Assembly: GCA_023853785.1 (NCBI GenBank)
Contig: JAJIRX010000697.1
Location: 1 to 62,047 of the forward strand
Length of the DNA stretch: 62,047 nt
Direction: 5' to 3'
Source: Psilocybe azurescens
Taxonomy: Eukaryota > Basidiomycota > Agaricomycetes > Agaricales > Agrocybaceae
This document shows, piece after piece, positions 1-9,949 of this stretch. A program made the position numbers and the translations under genes. Every line of letters starts with the position of its first letter. Position 1 is the first letter of the stretch. Below the pieces are notes generated by a model, which saw only the letters and a program-made list of their open reading frames with translations, was not told the DNA's origin and ran no database searches.

Positions 1-564
1 CGACAACAATAACCCTATGCCACCAGTGGACACCCCAAATTTGCCCCTAATCATGAATCGTGATGGGGACTTTCTGATCGTGCGAAATTTACTTAAGCAT
101 TATTCATGCTAGATTACTAAAAGGTGTAAGAGTTGGTTCGTAAGGGACCTCGTTAGCATCGTTAATTGCTTTGCGAAAAACAGTAACCGGGCCTGGCTCA
201 TAACATATGTATTACCAACCCATAACTTAGATGAGTCACCAGCCTTCTTTGTGCTACTGCTTGCAATCTGTACGTCATCTGAGTCTACTTCTCTTGCTGT
301 TTTTGTTGAACGATTATGAAGGCATAGTTCATTCTTTGATCACATATCCCTCAGGGATAGGATTTCAGATTGATAACAAGCGGGGAAAGCATCTATGATC
401 CTGCTGTGTAAGCTGAAATGATACCACCAGCCCTGCATTGTCAGTCATAAAGTCAGGATCTACAAGTTATTTATAAGCTTTGTTTCCTACTACATATATA
501 AGCTACCTTGTCCAGCATCCTCAGCATTTACCCAACGTTCCTACAACTCAAATACAGCCCTCCC
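1..564. other. Left-edge non-coding region and SDR promoter
   Basis: No coding stretch with a plausible start or family resemblance is visible on either strand. The last 70 bases form the 5' flank of the SDR gene and hold its TATA-like element. Confidence 0.6.
495..502 (+). promoter_or_regulatory. TATA-like box of the SDR gene
   Basis: TATATAAG lies 63 bases upstream of the proposed ATG at 565 and is followed by a short C-rich, A-poor leader, as expected for a fungal core promoter. Function is inferred from position only. Confidence 0.45.
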
Positions 565-1642
565 ATGTCTTCATCTACAATCTATCTTATAACTGGTGCC
601 AATCGTCCTCGTGGAATCGGTGCAGTAGTCCTTTTTAACGAGTCTCGCTTGTATTGATTGTTTTAATCACCATAGGTTTTGCTCTTACTGCTCATATACT
701 TTCCAAGCACGAGAATGCATTCGTTTATGCAACTGTCAGGGATACGACCAAGGCACCCGCCCTTGACGAGCTGAAGAAAAGTACCCTAACCGGCTCGCGA
801 TCTTGAAATGGGTCGCCGCAGACGTTGAGGGTAACGCCGCATTGGCGAAAGAAATCGAGCAACGCCATGGGAGAGTGGACACCGTGATTGCCAACGCAGG
901 TACTTTCCGTATGATCCATAAAAGAAGAGACCAGTCTTTGATTTCGCCTCCTTTTCAGCACTCTTGGGTGGATCCGGACTAGTGCACAAGCTTGATATCA
1001 GCTCCATGGAGGAGCACTTCCAGGTATGCTTTGATTTTCAACACCAATCGGGTTAATTTTCTGATAACACAATGCGCTTATCCAAAGGCCAATGTATTGG
1101 GACCCGTTGTTCTTTTCCAAGCTGTGTACGAGCTTCTCAAGAAAAGCAGCAGCCCACGCTTTATCCCAATCTCCAGCATTGCCGGATCCCTTGTCGCACC
1201 ACCAATTACGCTGGATATGCGCAATACCGTATATGCATCTAGCAAGACTACCTTAAATTGGGTTACACGCAAGATTCACTTCGAAAATGAATGGCTTGGT
1301 GCGACAATCTCTCAGATATCTCCTAGTATATCGTTACTGATCTCGCGTTGCACTTCTCATTCAGTGGCATTCCTTTGTCTCCTGGAGGTGTCGACTCAGA
1401 CATGTGTAAGTCCATATCTGACATCCTCATAAATAAGTTTGATACTCAAATCCACTGTCATAGTCGATTACACCAAGGCTACAGACACAACAGGAGTCGT
1501 TGCAGATCTGGTGAAGGAATACGGGACTTTCCCCACAGCGGACCAGGCTGCCATTCTCTTGCTCAAAATCATTGATGAATCGACGCGGGAGAAGGATGGG
1601 GGAGAGTTTCTCAACATTGATGGATCCAGACCTCCATGGTAG
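565..1642 (+). CDS. Short-chain dehydrogenase/reductase, two frame breaks
   Basis: NAD(P)-dependent oxidoreductase of the classical SDR fold; the substrate cannot be told. The N-terminus carries the dinucleotide-binding motif (TGANRPRGIG), joined across an intron to a helix ending in KHENAFVYATVRD. Then come VDTVIANAALLGGSG, the serine segment RFIPISSIAGS, the catalytic Y-x-x-x-K in VYASSKTTLNW, and the typical tail EFLNIDGSRPPW. Four introns are readable, with GT-AG ends at about 627-675, 901-959, 1025-1089 and 1394-1459. The frame is lost twice: near 777-780, where one base is missing from an A run, and near 1325-1333, after SQISPS, where the reading resumes in another frame with VTDLALHFSFSG. 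The gene is either a young pseudogene or intact with consensus errors. It converges on the GH47 gene at 2032. Confidence 0.8.
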
Positions 1643-2031
1643 TGATTGCATGTGTAATACTCAGCGTCTCTTTGTGCAATAGAAATAAATATTGTTGTTG
1701 GAGGCTGGAGACGCAACTCTAAGCAAGTGACTAAGGGCCTGACGTTATCATCTGCCCAATTCACATGCCTGTGCACTCTTTGTTCTAAAATCAACAAATA
1801 ACGCTTCACTATGTCAGTATCCTGGCATGCTCTATGGTGAGCTCTGCTCGGCGCTTTCAAAGTTCTCACGGGGTGACCATTGAAAAGCCAGCGGATCACG
1901 TGGGCTTAGACATTTAGTAGAGAGGAGCAAAGCTCCCCAATAAATTGGATTGCTATATTTTTCGCCATAGATATAGTACAGACCCCAGGTAATACTACTT
2001 GTAATTATTTACCTTGTTTAATTACTGCTGC
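1643..2031. other. Convergent 3' spacer
   Basis: Tail-to-tail spacer between the SDR gene and the first GH47 gene. I see no gene here. A CACGTG hexamer sits at about 1895-1900, with nothing around it that proves regulation. Confidence 0.5.
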
Positions 2032-4638
2032 CTATTGGGGAGGCACCTTGATAGGCTGTGGAAGTTTAGGATTCGGGCTAATGGCTGGCAAGGGAGGTCC
2101 CTTCCTGAGGCTGAAAGGCGCAGTCGGTGCCCTGATGGTGCTACCATAAACAGGTTTCGCTGGAGGTGCGATAAATGGATGAGCTTCAGTATTGAACACG
2201 ACTATTGGGGTAGATAGCAAGTCATTAGAGAGATGTCGGGGATCTATCGATAATTGTTACGCACATTTATCAAGGCTGATGTGGGTAGGGTCATCGAACG
2301 TGAGGTACCTAGACAGAGGAAAATCAGTGAACCAGAAAAGGCGTTGTACGATAAGAGAGAAATGCACTAACAAGTACTTCAGAACCTCAGCGAACCAGAA
2401 ACTTTCAGTGTCGTCAATCTTGCTGGTATTGATGTTATTAATATCATTCAAACCAGCAAAGCCTGTCGGTGTCTGCAAAAACTTGTTGAAGCTCGCCACT
2501 GCACTTGCCGCACGATCGAGGTATTTCGAATCCCCAGTTACTCGGAAGGCGTAGAAGTTGGATTCAAGAACCTCGGGACGGAGGATGTAATCGGAGGCGG
2601 TAATATAATAACCGTGCTTTGGTAGAAGGCTAGTTGATCTGCACTAGGAAGACCGTCGCCGGTAAAATTACCATCTGAAGAAATGAAGGCAAATGCTTCG
2701 GGGCCAATGCCAGTGCTGAATTATCATATCTGGTGATCAGCAGGGGGGAATAGAACGGATTTCAATGTTTCCAAGAGACTTACGCGTCACCAGCATAGGT
2801 GTTCCAGCAGCCGTCAATCAGGTCGAGGGCAATTTTCACGATGGTGTCATTGTTCAGCAAGCGTCCGCCTTCAATATTGGAAGTTAAACTCGAGAAAAGG
2901 TATTTGATATCGAGAAAAGAGCGTACCAAATAGCCAGTTTCCTCCGTGGAAGCAAGCCAAGTGAGAACCGATATGGCGGATCGTCCTGGAATCATCAAAG
3001 TCTGCAAGGTAGACATGATTTCCAACCGTAGAGGTCTATGGGAACATTGTTTTAGATAAAGGCATAAACTCTCAGGCCTTGTGAATAAAGATAAAGGCAT
3101 ACCCGCAGCAAGGTCTTGATCGAAGAGTCAACAGCAGTATGCCACGTATCTGCGAAGAGATTGTCGTTGGTGTTCGAGAGACGGGCGTGCTTGATAAGGT
3201 ATTCGAAATAGCTGTCAGAGCCCCCTCCCCACGTCTACATGCCCCAGGCTAAATCAGTCCATAGTAATATCTGTACTGCCTGCGAAAACTCACGACGTAG
3301 CCGCCTACAAACTGTCCGTTATCCGGATCAATTCCTTGTGCAGCCAACCCTAGATGACCATCAGCAAAATGACAACGGGCCGAGGTGAGGTGGGTTCCTA
3401 TGCACCTGGCAGTGGGGCAGGCTAAAATTATCGACGGGGTTAGCTCGGTTGGCATGGATGAAGTAGCCTTGCGCGGCGCTTACAAGGTTCGCAATGTGGG
3501 ACACGGACTTAAGGGCCAAGTTAGCATACGTCTGGTTCCCTGTATGCTTGCTGAGGGTTTCGAATTCGAGAAAGCTAGGTAGAAAGAAAGGTTAGTAGAA
3601 TGGAAGGCGCTTGAACTGGAAGCTTACAGTTCCTGCTTCGGCAATGTTTGACTAGAGATTTGAGACATTCAGACGGTGTGAGAGACTTCATGATCCAATA
3701 CGTACAGTGCTACCAATGTTCGGTGTGTTTGTAGAGAAATCGAGGAACCCAAAAGGTATATCGTTGTCCTAGGAAGGCATTCAATAATCAGATAACAATG
3801 TATTTGCAAAGAATACTAGTAGTACGCACTCCAACCCATCCGAATGTTAGCTTGTCACCTACTTCCTTGGCCTTTTCAAGGAGTATAGGGAATTGTTGAT
3901 TGCTGAGCTCGAAAGCACTGAGGAGGCCTCCCAGATAACGAATAGTAGTCTCAAAGATACTAAAAACGACAAGGTCAGTATATGTTAACTCGTGGATGTA
4001 AAGCCCAACGACCTAACGGTATCCGATGTCTGGGACTTGCTGAAATCTATTTTGCTCGAGAAGTTGACGGCTTCCGAAAATAAATCCTGAAATCGGAGCT
4101 TGGTCGCGTGAATATGATGTAAGGAACCAGAAACTCACGTCTAACCCCATGATATGCTAACAATCGAAGAGTGATCAGTTATTGTATTGCCGTGTTCCGA
4201 AGTAAAGTTTATCACCCACCATGGTACTCATAGCATCGACGATGGTGGCGCCTGAACCTCGTAGTAAGTAATGGAACATGTAAATTCTCGGATATATAAT
4301 TACCCCAGCCATTACGGCCGTCAGAGAATGCTAGAGCAGGGTGATTAATACGTATTGAACATACAAAACAAACAACGTACATTGGCTCAAGGGAGAGAGA
4401 TCGTCATGACCGAATGCAAATTTCCTGCATAACAATAAGTCGACTCAACAAATGAAGCTGTTTCGAATGGTAATGGAACTCACTTGTAAGCTGCATAGCT
4501 CTCAGTAAAGATGGTCTGAACTGCATCGCGGTGAGCACGAGCACTGGGTGGCAGGATAATGAATGGATTCTGGACTGGAGCTCCAAGAGCGGCGCCAGCG
4601 AAAATCAAAGGAATCGAAGATTGACGAAGTAATTTCAT
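2032..4638 (-). CDS. Secreted class I alpha-1,2-mannosidase, GH47 (paralog 1)
   Basis: Removes alpha-1,2-linked mannose from high-mannose N-glycans; the inverting reaction depends on Ca2+. The ATG at 4638 opens a signal peptide (MKLLRQSSIPLIFAGAALGA). Reading through about 17 introns gives FSDGRNGWGATIVDAMSTM, the acid-residue segment FETTIRYLGGLLSAFEL, WGGGSDSYFEYLIKHARL, SHLACFHGGNWL, ESFWFAEVLKYL and the Ca2+-binding C-terminal motif VFNTEAHPF. All major GH47 family blocks are therefore present. Exons as short as 16, 18 and 24 nt occur. Two frame problems remain: near 2616-2622 one base is missing after SADQLAFYQ, and near 3585-3590 the exon starting CTTTCTCGAATTC has one base too many. 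Expected activity is secretory or extracellular. The gene is homologous to 9950-12458 on the same strand; most intron positions are shared. Confidence 0.88.
3406..3421 (-). other. 16-nt microexon of GH47 paralog 1
   Basis: Between two GT-AG introns (3422-3483 and 3350-3405) lies a 16-base exon coding the PAPLP segment. Splicing it in restores SHIANL-PAPLP-GLAAQGIDPDNG, which aligns with the unbroken exon of paralog 2 (GGAPLPGLPGQGIDPNTG). Skipping it breaks the frame. Confidence 0.7.
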
Positions 4639-4692
4639 GGTAGATACTTGGACAGACACCAAGGATGGGAACTCATTAGCATAAACGACCCA

Positions 4693-4700
4693 CTTTTATA
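4693..4700 (-). promoter_or_regulatory. TATA-like box of GH47 paralog 1
   Basis: TATAAAAG on the minus strand, about 55 bases upstream of the ATG at 4638. The position fits a core promoter; this is inferred from sequence only. Confidence 0.5.
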
Positions 4701-6513
4701 TGTCTGTGCAGTATCTGCCCATAAATTGCAACTTCATGGTTGCTAATTATGGCTTCAGCTTCGATCTAAACTAGGCTTCTTCGACAGATCAAAAGAAATT
4801 TCCAAGGTTGGACTACGGTGCGCCGGTTCCCCAGATCATTTCCAGTGGCATCGAAAGAAGCAATTGTTGTCTCGAACGCGTGTATGACTCCCATTGGGTA
4901 GTTTCGCCGTTTTACTGTATAGCTAGAGTTTTCGCAGTTTGTCCTGAATTGATGATTTTGGACTGCTTCCTCAGAACACCAACAGCATGCGAATAGAAGT
5001 GGACCAATCAGTCGACAAAGTCGCCGAATGGACAAAGGGGTATAAAGGTCGGGAAAGTGCAATGGTAGGATGTCGGCTCGTAACGGTCCCAAGTACATCG
5101 CCAGTGGTATAATTCAGTGCAATTCTCACCTCCTCACATGGAAAAAATCTCGTGATCTTGCGAGACACATGGCGGCTATTATAGGAAGCTTGAGAACCTA
5201 TTAATCCGCGAGCGCGTGTAACAGTGAGCATAAGACAATGACGATACCTTATTCCATTCGAAAGGTGGTTTGACAGTGAGATAAGACGGCATGAGAGTCG
5301 CTTGAAAGCCTTCCAAAGTAGCATCGACCACGGTCTGACTTTCGAATCAACATGAACACAAAACCGATACGATTTAATCATTGTTCAGCGTTGCTATAAG
5401 CTGTTAACAATTGAATTTCTAGTCAGTCATAGGTAGGCGCCGTATGAGTATTCACTGCATACCATTAGCAGGTATTTTGCATCTATTTGAGAGTGTAATG
5501 CCAGTGAGAGAATTGTACTGTCATCTCACCTTTGCCATGTCGAAACGAAAATATTCATCAATTTCAGAAGCTCGGATAACGCGACCGATGATCAAGTGAT
5601 GCGCACGAAAATTAGGTGGGATAAAGATGCTATCCTGAATGCAAAATTCTGAGGTTATACCTTTTGGCGGGCAATTAGCGGGACAACAGGGAGCGACGTG
5701 CCAGGTGGGCCTTGGTTGTGGATATGTCAAGAGCCTTGAGGTCCGAGGACCCGTTTCCGGCTAAGATTGGTAAATGCCGTTCGGCACCTCACGTGAGACA
5801 CGTGACCCCTGTTCAAACTTTTCAAGGGCATTTCTGACGCAATTCTACACTCGTCTAAACAAGCTTATAGAAGGTCAGACAACTGGATAACGCAGCGTAT
5901 ACGGTTGGAATGAGAGTAACAAGCAATTTTCTCTCCTGTTTTTGGATTACTTACCCCTATCTCAGACCAACAATAGGGGACGCGTACCTGACGCGTGAAG
6001 TTCATATTTAGGAACCTGAACCCAACGGTAAAACTCGTCCTGAACTCCTGGTGCTCAACATTAACTCCCGACGGTCAGTAGGTGGCCGGAGTATCGTCGC
6101 ATTTTGTGCCCACCGAAACGACGAATCCAGGTGTGACTGTATGGATCTTTATTTGAATTTTGCCTGAGCATAATAACGACGGTGCCTTCCTTGAGCATGC
6201 AGTATAATGTCCAGTTCCATTGCTATAAAAGGGAAAGACGCTTGCGATGCTCTAATCTGATTGTACTGTAAAGTGTGCAATGTTGCGGACGGGGAGACAC
6301 GCTTGTCTGAAGGTCATACCGTCGAAAGATACACTCGATACTTTTGTTCTCTGACAATTTCGGAGCGATAAAGCGTCTAGATTCATGACCACTACTCCAA
6401 ACTAGCTACTAGGCTCAGGAATATTTAGGATCCATTCAGACAATGATCAACTTCTCACAGTTGGTTTTTCTCCCTTTTCAGCGATGCTACATACTAAATA
6501 GATAGCGATACCA
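4701..6513. other. Long non-coding spacer
   Basis: No reading frame here shows family resemblance or consistent splicing, so I call no gene. The only clear signal is a pair of CACGTG hexamers listed separately. Confidence 0.5.
5789..5805. promoter_or_regulatory. Twin CACGTG (E-box) sites
   Basis: TCACGTGA at 5789-5796 and ACACGTGA at 5798-5805 stand nine bases apart, almost one helical turn. CACGTG is the core bound by bHLH factors of the Cbf1/Pho4 type in fungi. No gene start is close enough to assign a target. Confidence 0.3.
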
Positions 6514-7460
6514 TTACTGATTACGTACAGATCTATGGCGATTGAGACGAAGGTGCGTCGTATATACACTGAGTTCTATACAGCTGTCTGACCCCCTTGC
6601 CACGATGGATAATGTGTGATCATTGTCTTCACAGATCCATTTTTCAGAGTTGTTTGAAGAGTTGACAAACTTGAACACAAACTGAGTGTGCTCGTTTGGA
6701 TTACCGAGGTCGTCCGGAACTTGGATTCGACTCAGTGTAAATAATCGACTAAACGACTCGGGAGTCGGACTTGTGTGCGGATGTACAACATATTGCATGT
6801 TCAAAACATGATGCAAAGTATAGTGGAGGAAATATCAATATATACCTGGAGTACCTTTTGCTGTCTTGTATTTTAAGTTTTCTTTTTGTGGCAAATGACA
6901 ACTGGCGCTGTTACTTGATTGTGCAGCTGCGGCGCTTAGATATCGCTTCAAAAGTGTTTAAAAGGCGGAACACTCCCTGAAACCGCTTCCTTCGGCTAAT
7001 TACAGGATTTTTGGCCTAGTTATCTTGCCATTACGGTATCTAGTTTTATGCTTCTCTTGTCCAGTTCGCTGCAAAAAATCAAATCAAAAGAAATGGTGCT
7101 CTTACACGGTCTCTGGAAACCCTGGATTGTTCTGAGATTCACTCGATTGACAGTAGAACTTCAACCCTCCTTCTAGCTCTTTGTAAACATCCGACCCAAA
7201 GATAGAGGTATCCCCAAAAGCACCCATCATCGAAACTGGAAAGTAGTCGGCTTTGTCTCCATAGTAGCGCTCGAGGCTCGTAATTAACGAAAAAAATTTC
7301 AAGCAGATGGCTGACTGGTCTACACATCCAAAGACCGTGCGCGTTTACCCTGCAACGACTGCGGATTGATGTACGGTGGCTGGATCCATCCGTGGTGCTT
7401 TGTCTCGGTCTTTGACGAGTCTTGGAAAGGCGTATATACGCCGTGTCTCATGAGCACCAT
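6514..7460 (-). CDS. Possible hypothetical gene (uncertain)
   Basis: Three minus-strand stretches have protein-like composition and could be exons of one gene: 7460-7345 (starting MVLMRHGVYTPFQD, with HHGWIQPPYINPQ), 7320-7102 (LERYYGDKADYFPVSMMG, then FGSDVYKELEGGLKFYC) and 6816-6514 (HTQFVFKFVNSSNNSEKW). I do not recognise a family. The spacer between the first two would be an intron of only about 30 nt, which is below the usual range, so the model may be wrong or the gene decayed. Confidence 0.25.
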
Positions 7461-8287
7461 AGCTTACAGCAGCTGAAAGCTTTGCGCTGGTAAAAGTAGT
7501 TTCAGTGAGTCAGAAGTGCAACTTGAAGCACCTTGTTATGTGGTATTCCTAGGCTTTCAGTAAGAGAAAAGAGGCATATTCATTTTATGATGGTGTTATT
7601 GAGGGAGATAACCATTACATAAGATGACGTCGATTGTAGCTCAGGAACGGTGCGATTTGCAAAAAGGCTAAGGCTAATGATTTTGAATGATCGTTCTGTG
7701 GTGGGATATGGTTGTCCTTGTAATTGACGCTGTATTATCCTAGATCATATTCGATTGCTCAAAAGAATCACTTGCTCATATTTGCTGCTACACATGCACG
7801 GTTCCGATTATCGATGTCGAAGGCACATGCTTTACCGCTCGGACACACGGACCAAAACCGTGGGCGGCTAGATATACATTCTCAAAGAAGTACAACCATT
7901 TGGGATTAAAGTTGATTTTCCATCATCATAAGATTTACAAGGGCATATCCATTGTTGTGTATGAAGCTCAAAATAACATCTCTTCATCAGTCAGCTCCAT
8001 TGGATCAGTTAGATACACTTGGCAGCAGTATGCGGCTGTCCAAGACCGCATATATTGCAATGTTTTCCTCCATGAAAATGCGGCGTTGATTCACCGGATG
8101 TTAGACATTGAACCTGTGAAGGGCAAAAAATACGCGTTTCGAGTGCTGTAGGCCCATCGTATGCACGGTGACCAAGGAAACCTGAAAGAGATAAAAGCCT
8201 GCTAGTCGTTAAGTGTTATCCCATTCCATCTTCTCCACCCATTTACCTTTCGTTTCACTATCCTCTTAAACAATACATAACGACATC
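7461..8287. other. Spacer upstream of the GPI-protein gene
   Basis: A plus-strand open frame at 7900-8151 (83 codons) has no recognisable features and no splice partners. The last 60 bases before 8288 are pyrimidine-rich, as is common just upstream of fungal start codons. Confidence 0.4.
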
Positions 8288-9163
8288 ATGTTCTCACCTG
8301 CATTATCTACTCTTTTGCTCGCCTTATCCACTCAAGTCCTGGCCAAGTGTGTATTCACACAGCTCACTCTAATCAACTACTCGCTCACGGCTTAATTTAG
8401 CAATGGTTCGCAAGGCGTGCATACCGGCAGCAGTTATTCTCGCGACCCATGGACAAATAGCACGATCTATGCTACGCCGGCCAGCACTTCCGTGGCGTAC
8501 GGCTCAGCCACTGGCACCTACACGACTGTCGCCGCCGTCCCAATTTATTCATGCGTGTACTACGTGAATGCCAGCGCCACTACTGGAGTATACACCTCTG
8601 TGCCAACGGGAGGGCCCAACAACTTCACGACCTACGATTCATCAACCATCAACGGTACTGAGCCTTCTACATCATATGCCTACGCGTCAGCCTCAGGAAT
8701 TAGCTATTCTACCACCTATGCTTCACCTTCGGGCAGCTACTCCACTTCCTACGCTTCAGCTTCCGCAGGTACCTACTCTGGCTCCTACAAATTAGCTCCA
8801 GCAGGTACCTCCTCTGGCTCTAGCCCCTATGCTATACCTTCGAGCGTCAGCTACTCGTTCCGCCCGTTGACCAGCACGATCTACGCTACCCTATACACCA
8901 CAGATGGCGCCATCACGACAGTTTACGCCACCCCTACATCAGTCCTTATCGGCTACCCAACTGGCCTGCCAATTTGCGATCCTTACAGCAGTAACGGTAG
9001 TGGATCTTCATCGTCGTCTGCCCTGCCCGAGACAAGCGGAAGCGCTCTTCAGGCCAACAACAAACCTGAGGACAATACTCCCAGCACGGGATTCACCCTC
9101 AAGCAGAACGTCGCAGGAATCACCCTCGGTGCTGTGGCCGGAATTGCGTTGACGATGCTTTAA
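8288..9163 (+). CDS. Secreted Ser/Thr/Tyr-rich GPI-anchored-type protein
   Basis: A small cell-surface protein of unknown role. Exon 1 (8288-8346) encodes a signal peptide, MFSPALSTLLLALSTQVLA; a 54-nt intron (8347-8400) splits the following Asn codon. The mature part of about 240 residues is very rich in Ser, Thr, Tyr, Ala and Gly, with imperfect repeats such as IYATP and SYASASG and many potential O-glycosylation sites. It ends in a polar Ser-rich linker and a hydrophobic tail (VAGITLGAVAGIALTML) with no charged residue after it, the layout of a GPI-attachment signal. Cysteines are few. The reading frame is intact. It lies alone between the two GH47 genes and points away from paralog 2. Function could be wall or hyphal-surface structural; nothing catalytic is visible. 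Confidence 0.8.
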
Positions 9164-9949
9164 TTTCTCCACCCTTTTCTCCCGATCACTTTTAATCTTC
9201 AATATGACGGACATTTTGACAATCTTTTTATACCACTTCGTACATGAACACTGTTCATGGGGATTTGTTCCCCCTTACATAAAAAAACACGGGTTTTATT
9301 AGAGCACCAGTAGTATTTTAGTATTGAAATGTAAGAAACGTTGCCGTTAAAATGCTACATAGTGAAATCTGTATCATAAAGGAAAGAGTAAATCGCTAGG
9401 CGCCCGGCCAAGGACTTCGTGAGACCGATAACGAGTGGCAAGCTAATTATAAACAAGGTTAATATGTATTTCAAACGCCGATCTCCTCTTTATCTTTGAT
9501 TTTTGAACTTGACACTCCCGTTCCTATTCTTAGAACTCGTTTCTAATATAGCAGTCTACATGCTCCGAGCAATCCGCCGCCATCTCCATCGAAGACAAAA
9601 CCCGCCAGGGGTATCTATCCTCACTGTTCAGTAGCTGTACGGACAAGGGCCGCGTACTACTAACAGGTGTCAGAGATCGCTACAAGGACCCGAGAGGAAG
9701 GGCCGTCTGACAACCGGGTTCGAGAACTTTGCACTGATAGTTACATCGCTTCTAAGTGTATAAAGCGTTCGGTCGGATTAACCTCTTTGAGTGGCTGTTC
9801 CGACATATGACTAAAAAAGATGACAATTTGAACGAATGCGAAAAAGATGTAGTGAACGGATAGTCCATCGAAATTGTGTAGAATACGAAGTGACTAGAGG
9901 TAACTTAGAAAAGGTCAAGGAATTGTACACACGAGAAAATGTACTAAAG
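9164..9949. other. Convergent 3' spacer
   Basis: No gene seen. A perfect short inverted repeat (GGGGA-loop-TCCCC, about 9259-9273) followed by an A-rich stretch lies just after the GPI-protein gene and may be part of its 3' end. The rest is AT-rich without coding character. Confidence 0.4.

Noticed and set aside
7320..7350. A roughly 30-nt intron in the uncertain gene
   Set aside because: Too short to trust without RNA data; a single indel or gene decay explains the frame change as well.
7900..8151. Plus-strand ORF of 83 codons before the GPI-protein gene
   Set aside because: No second exon, signal or family resemblance; its length is expected by chance in this spacer.
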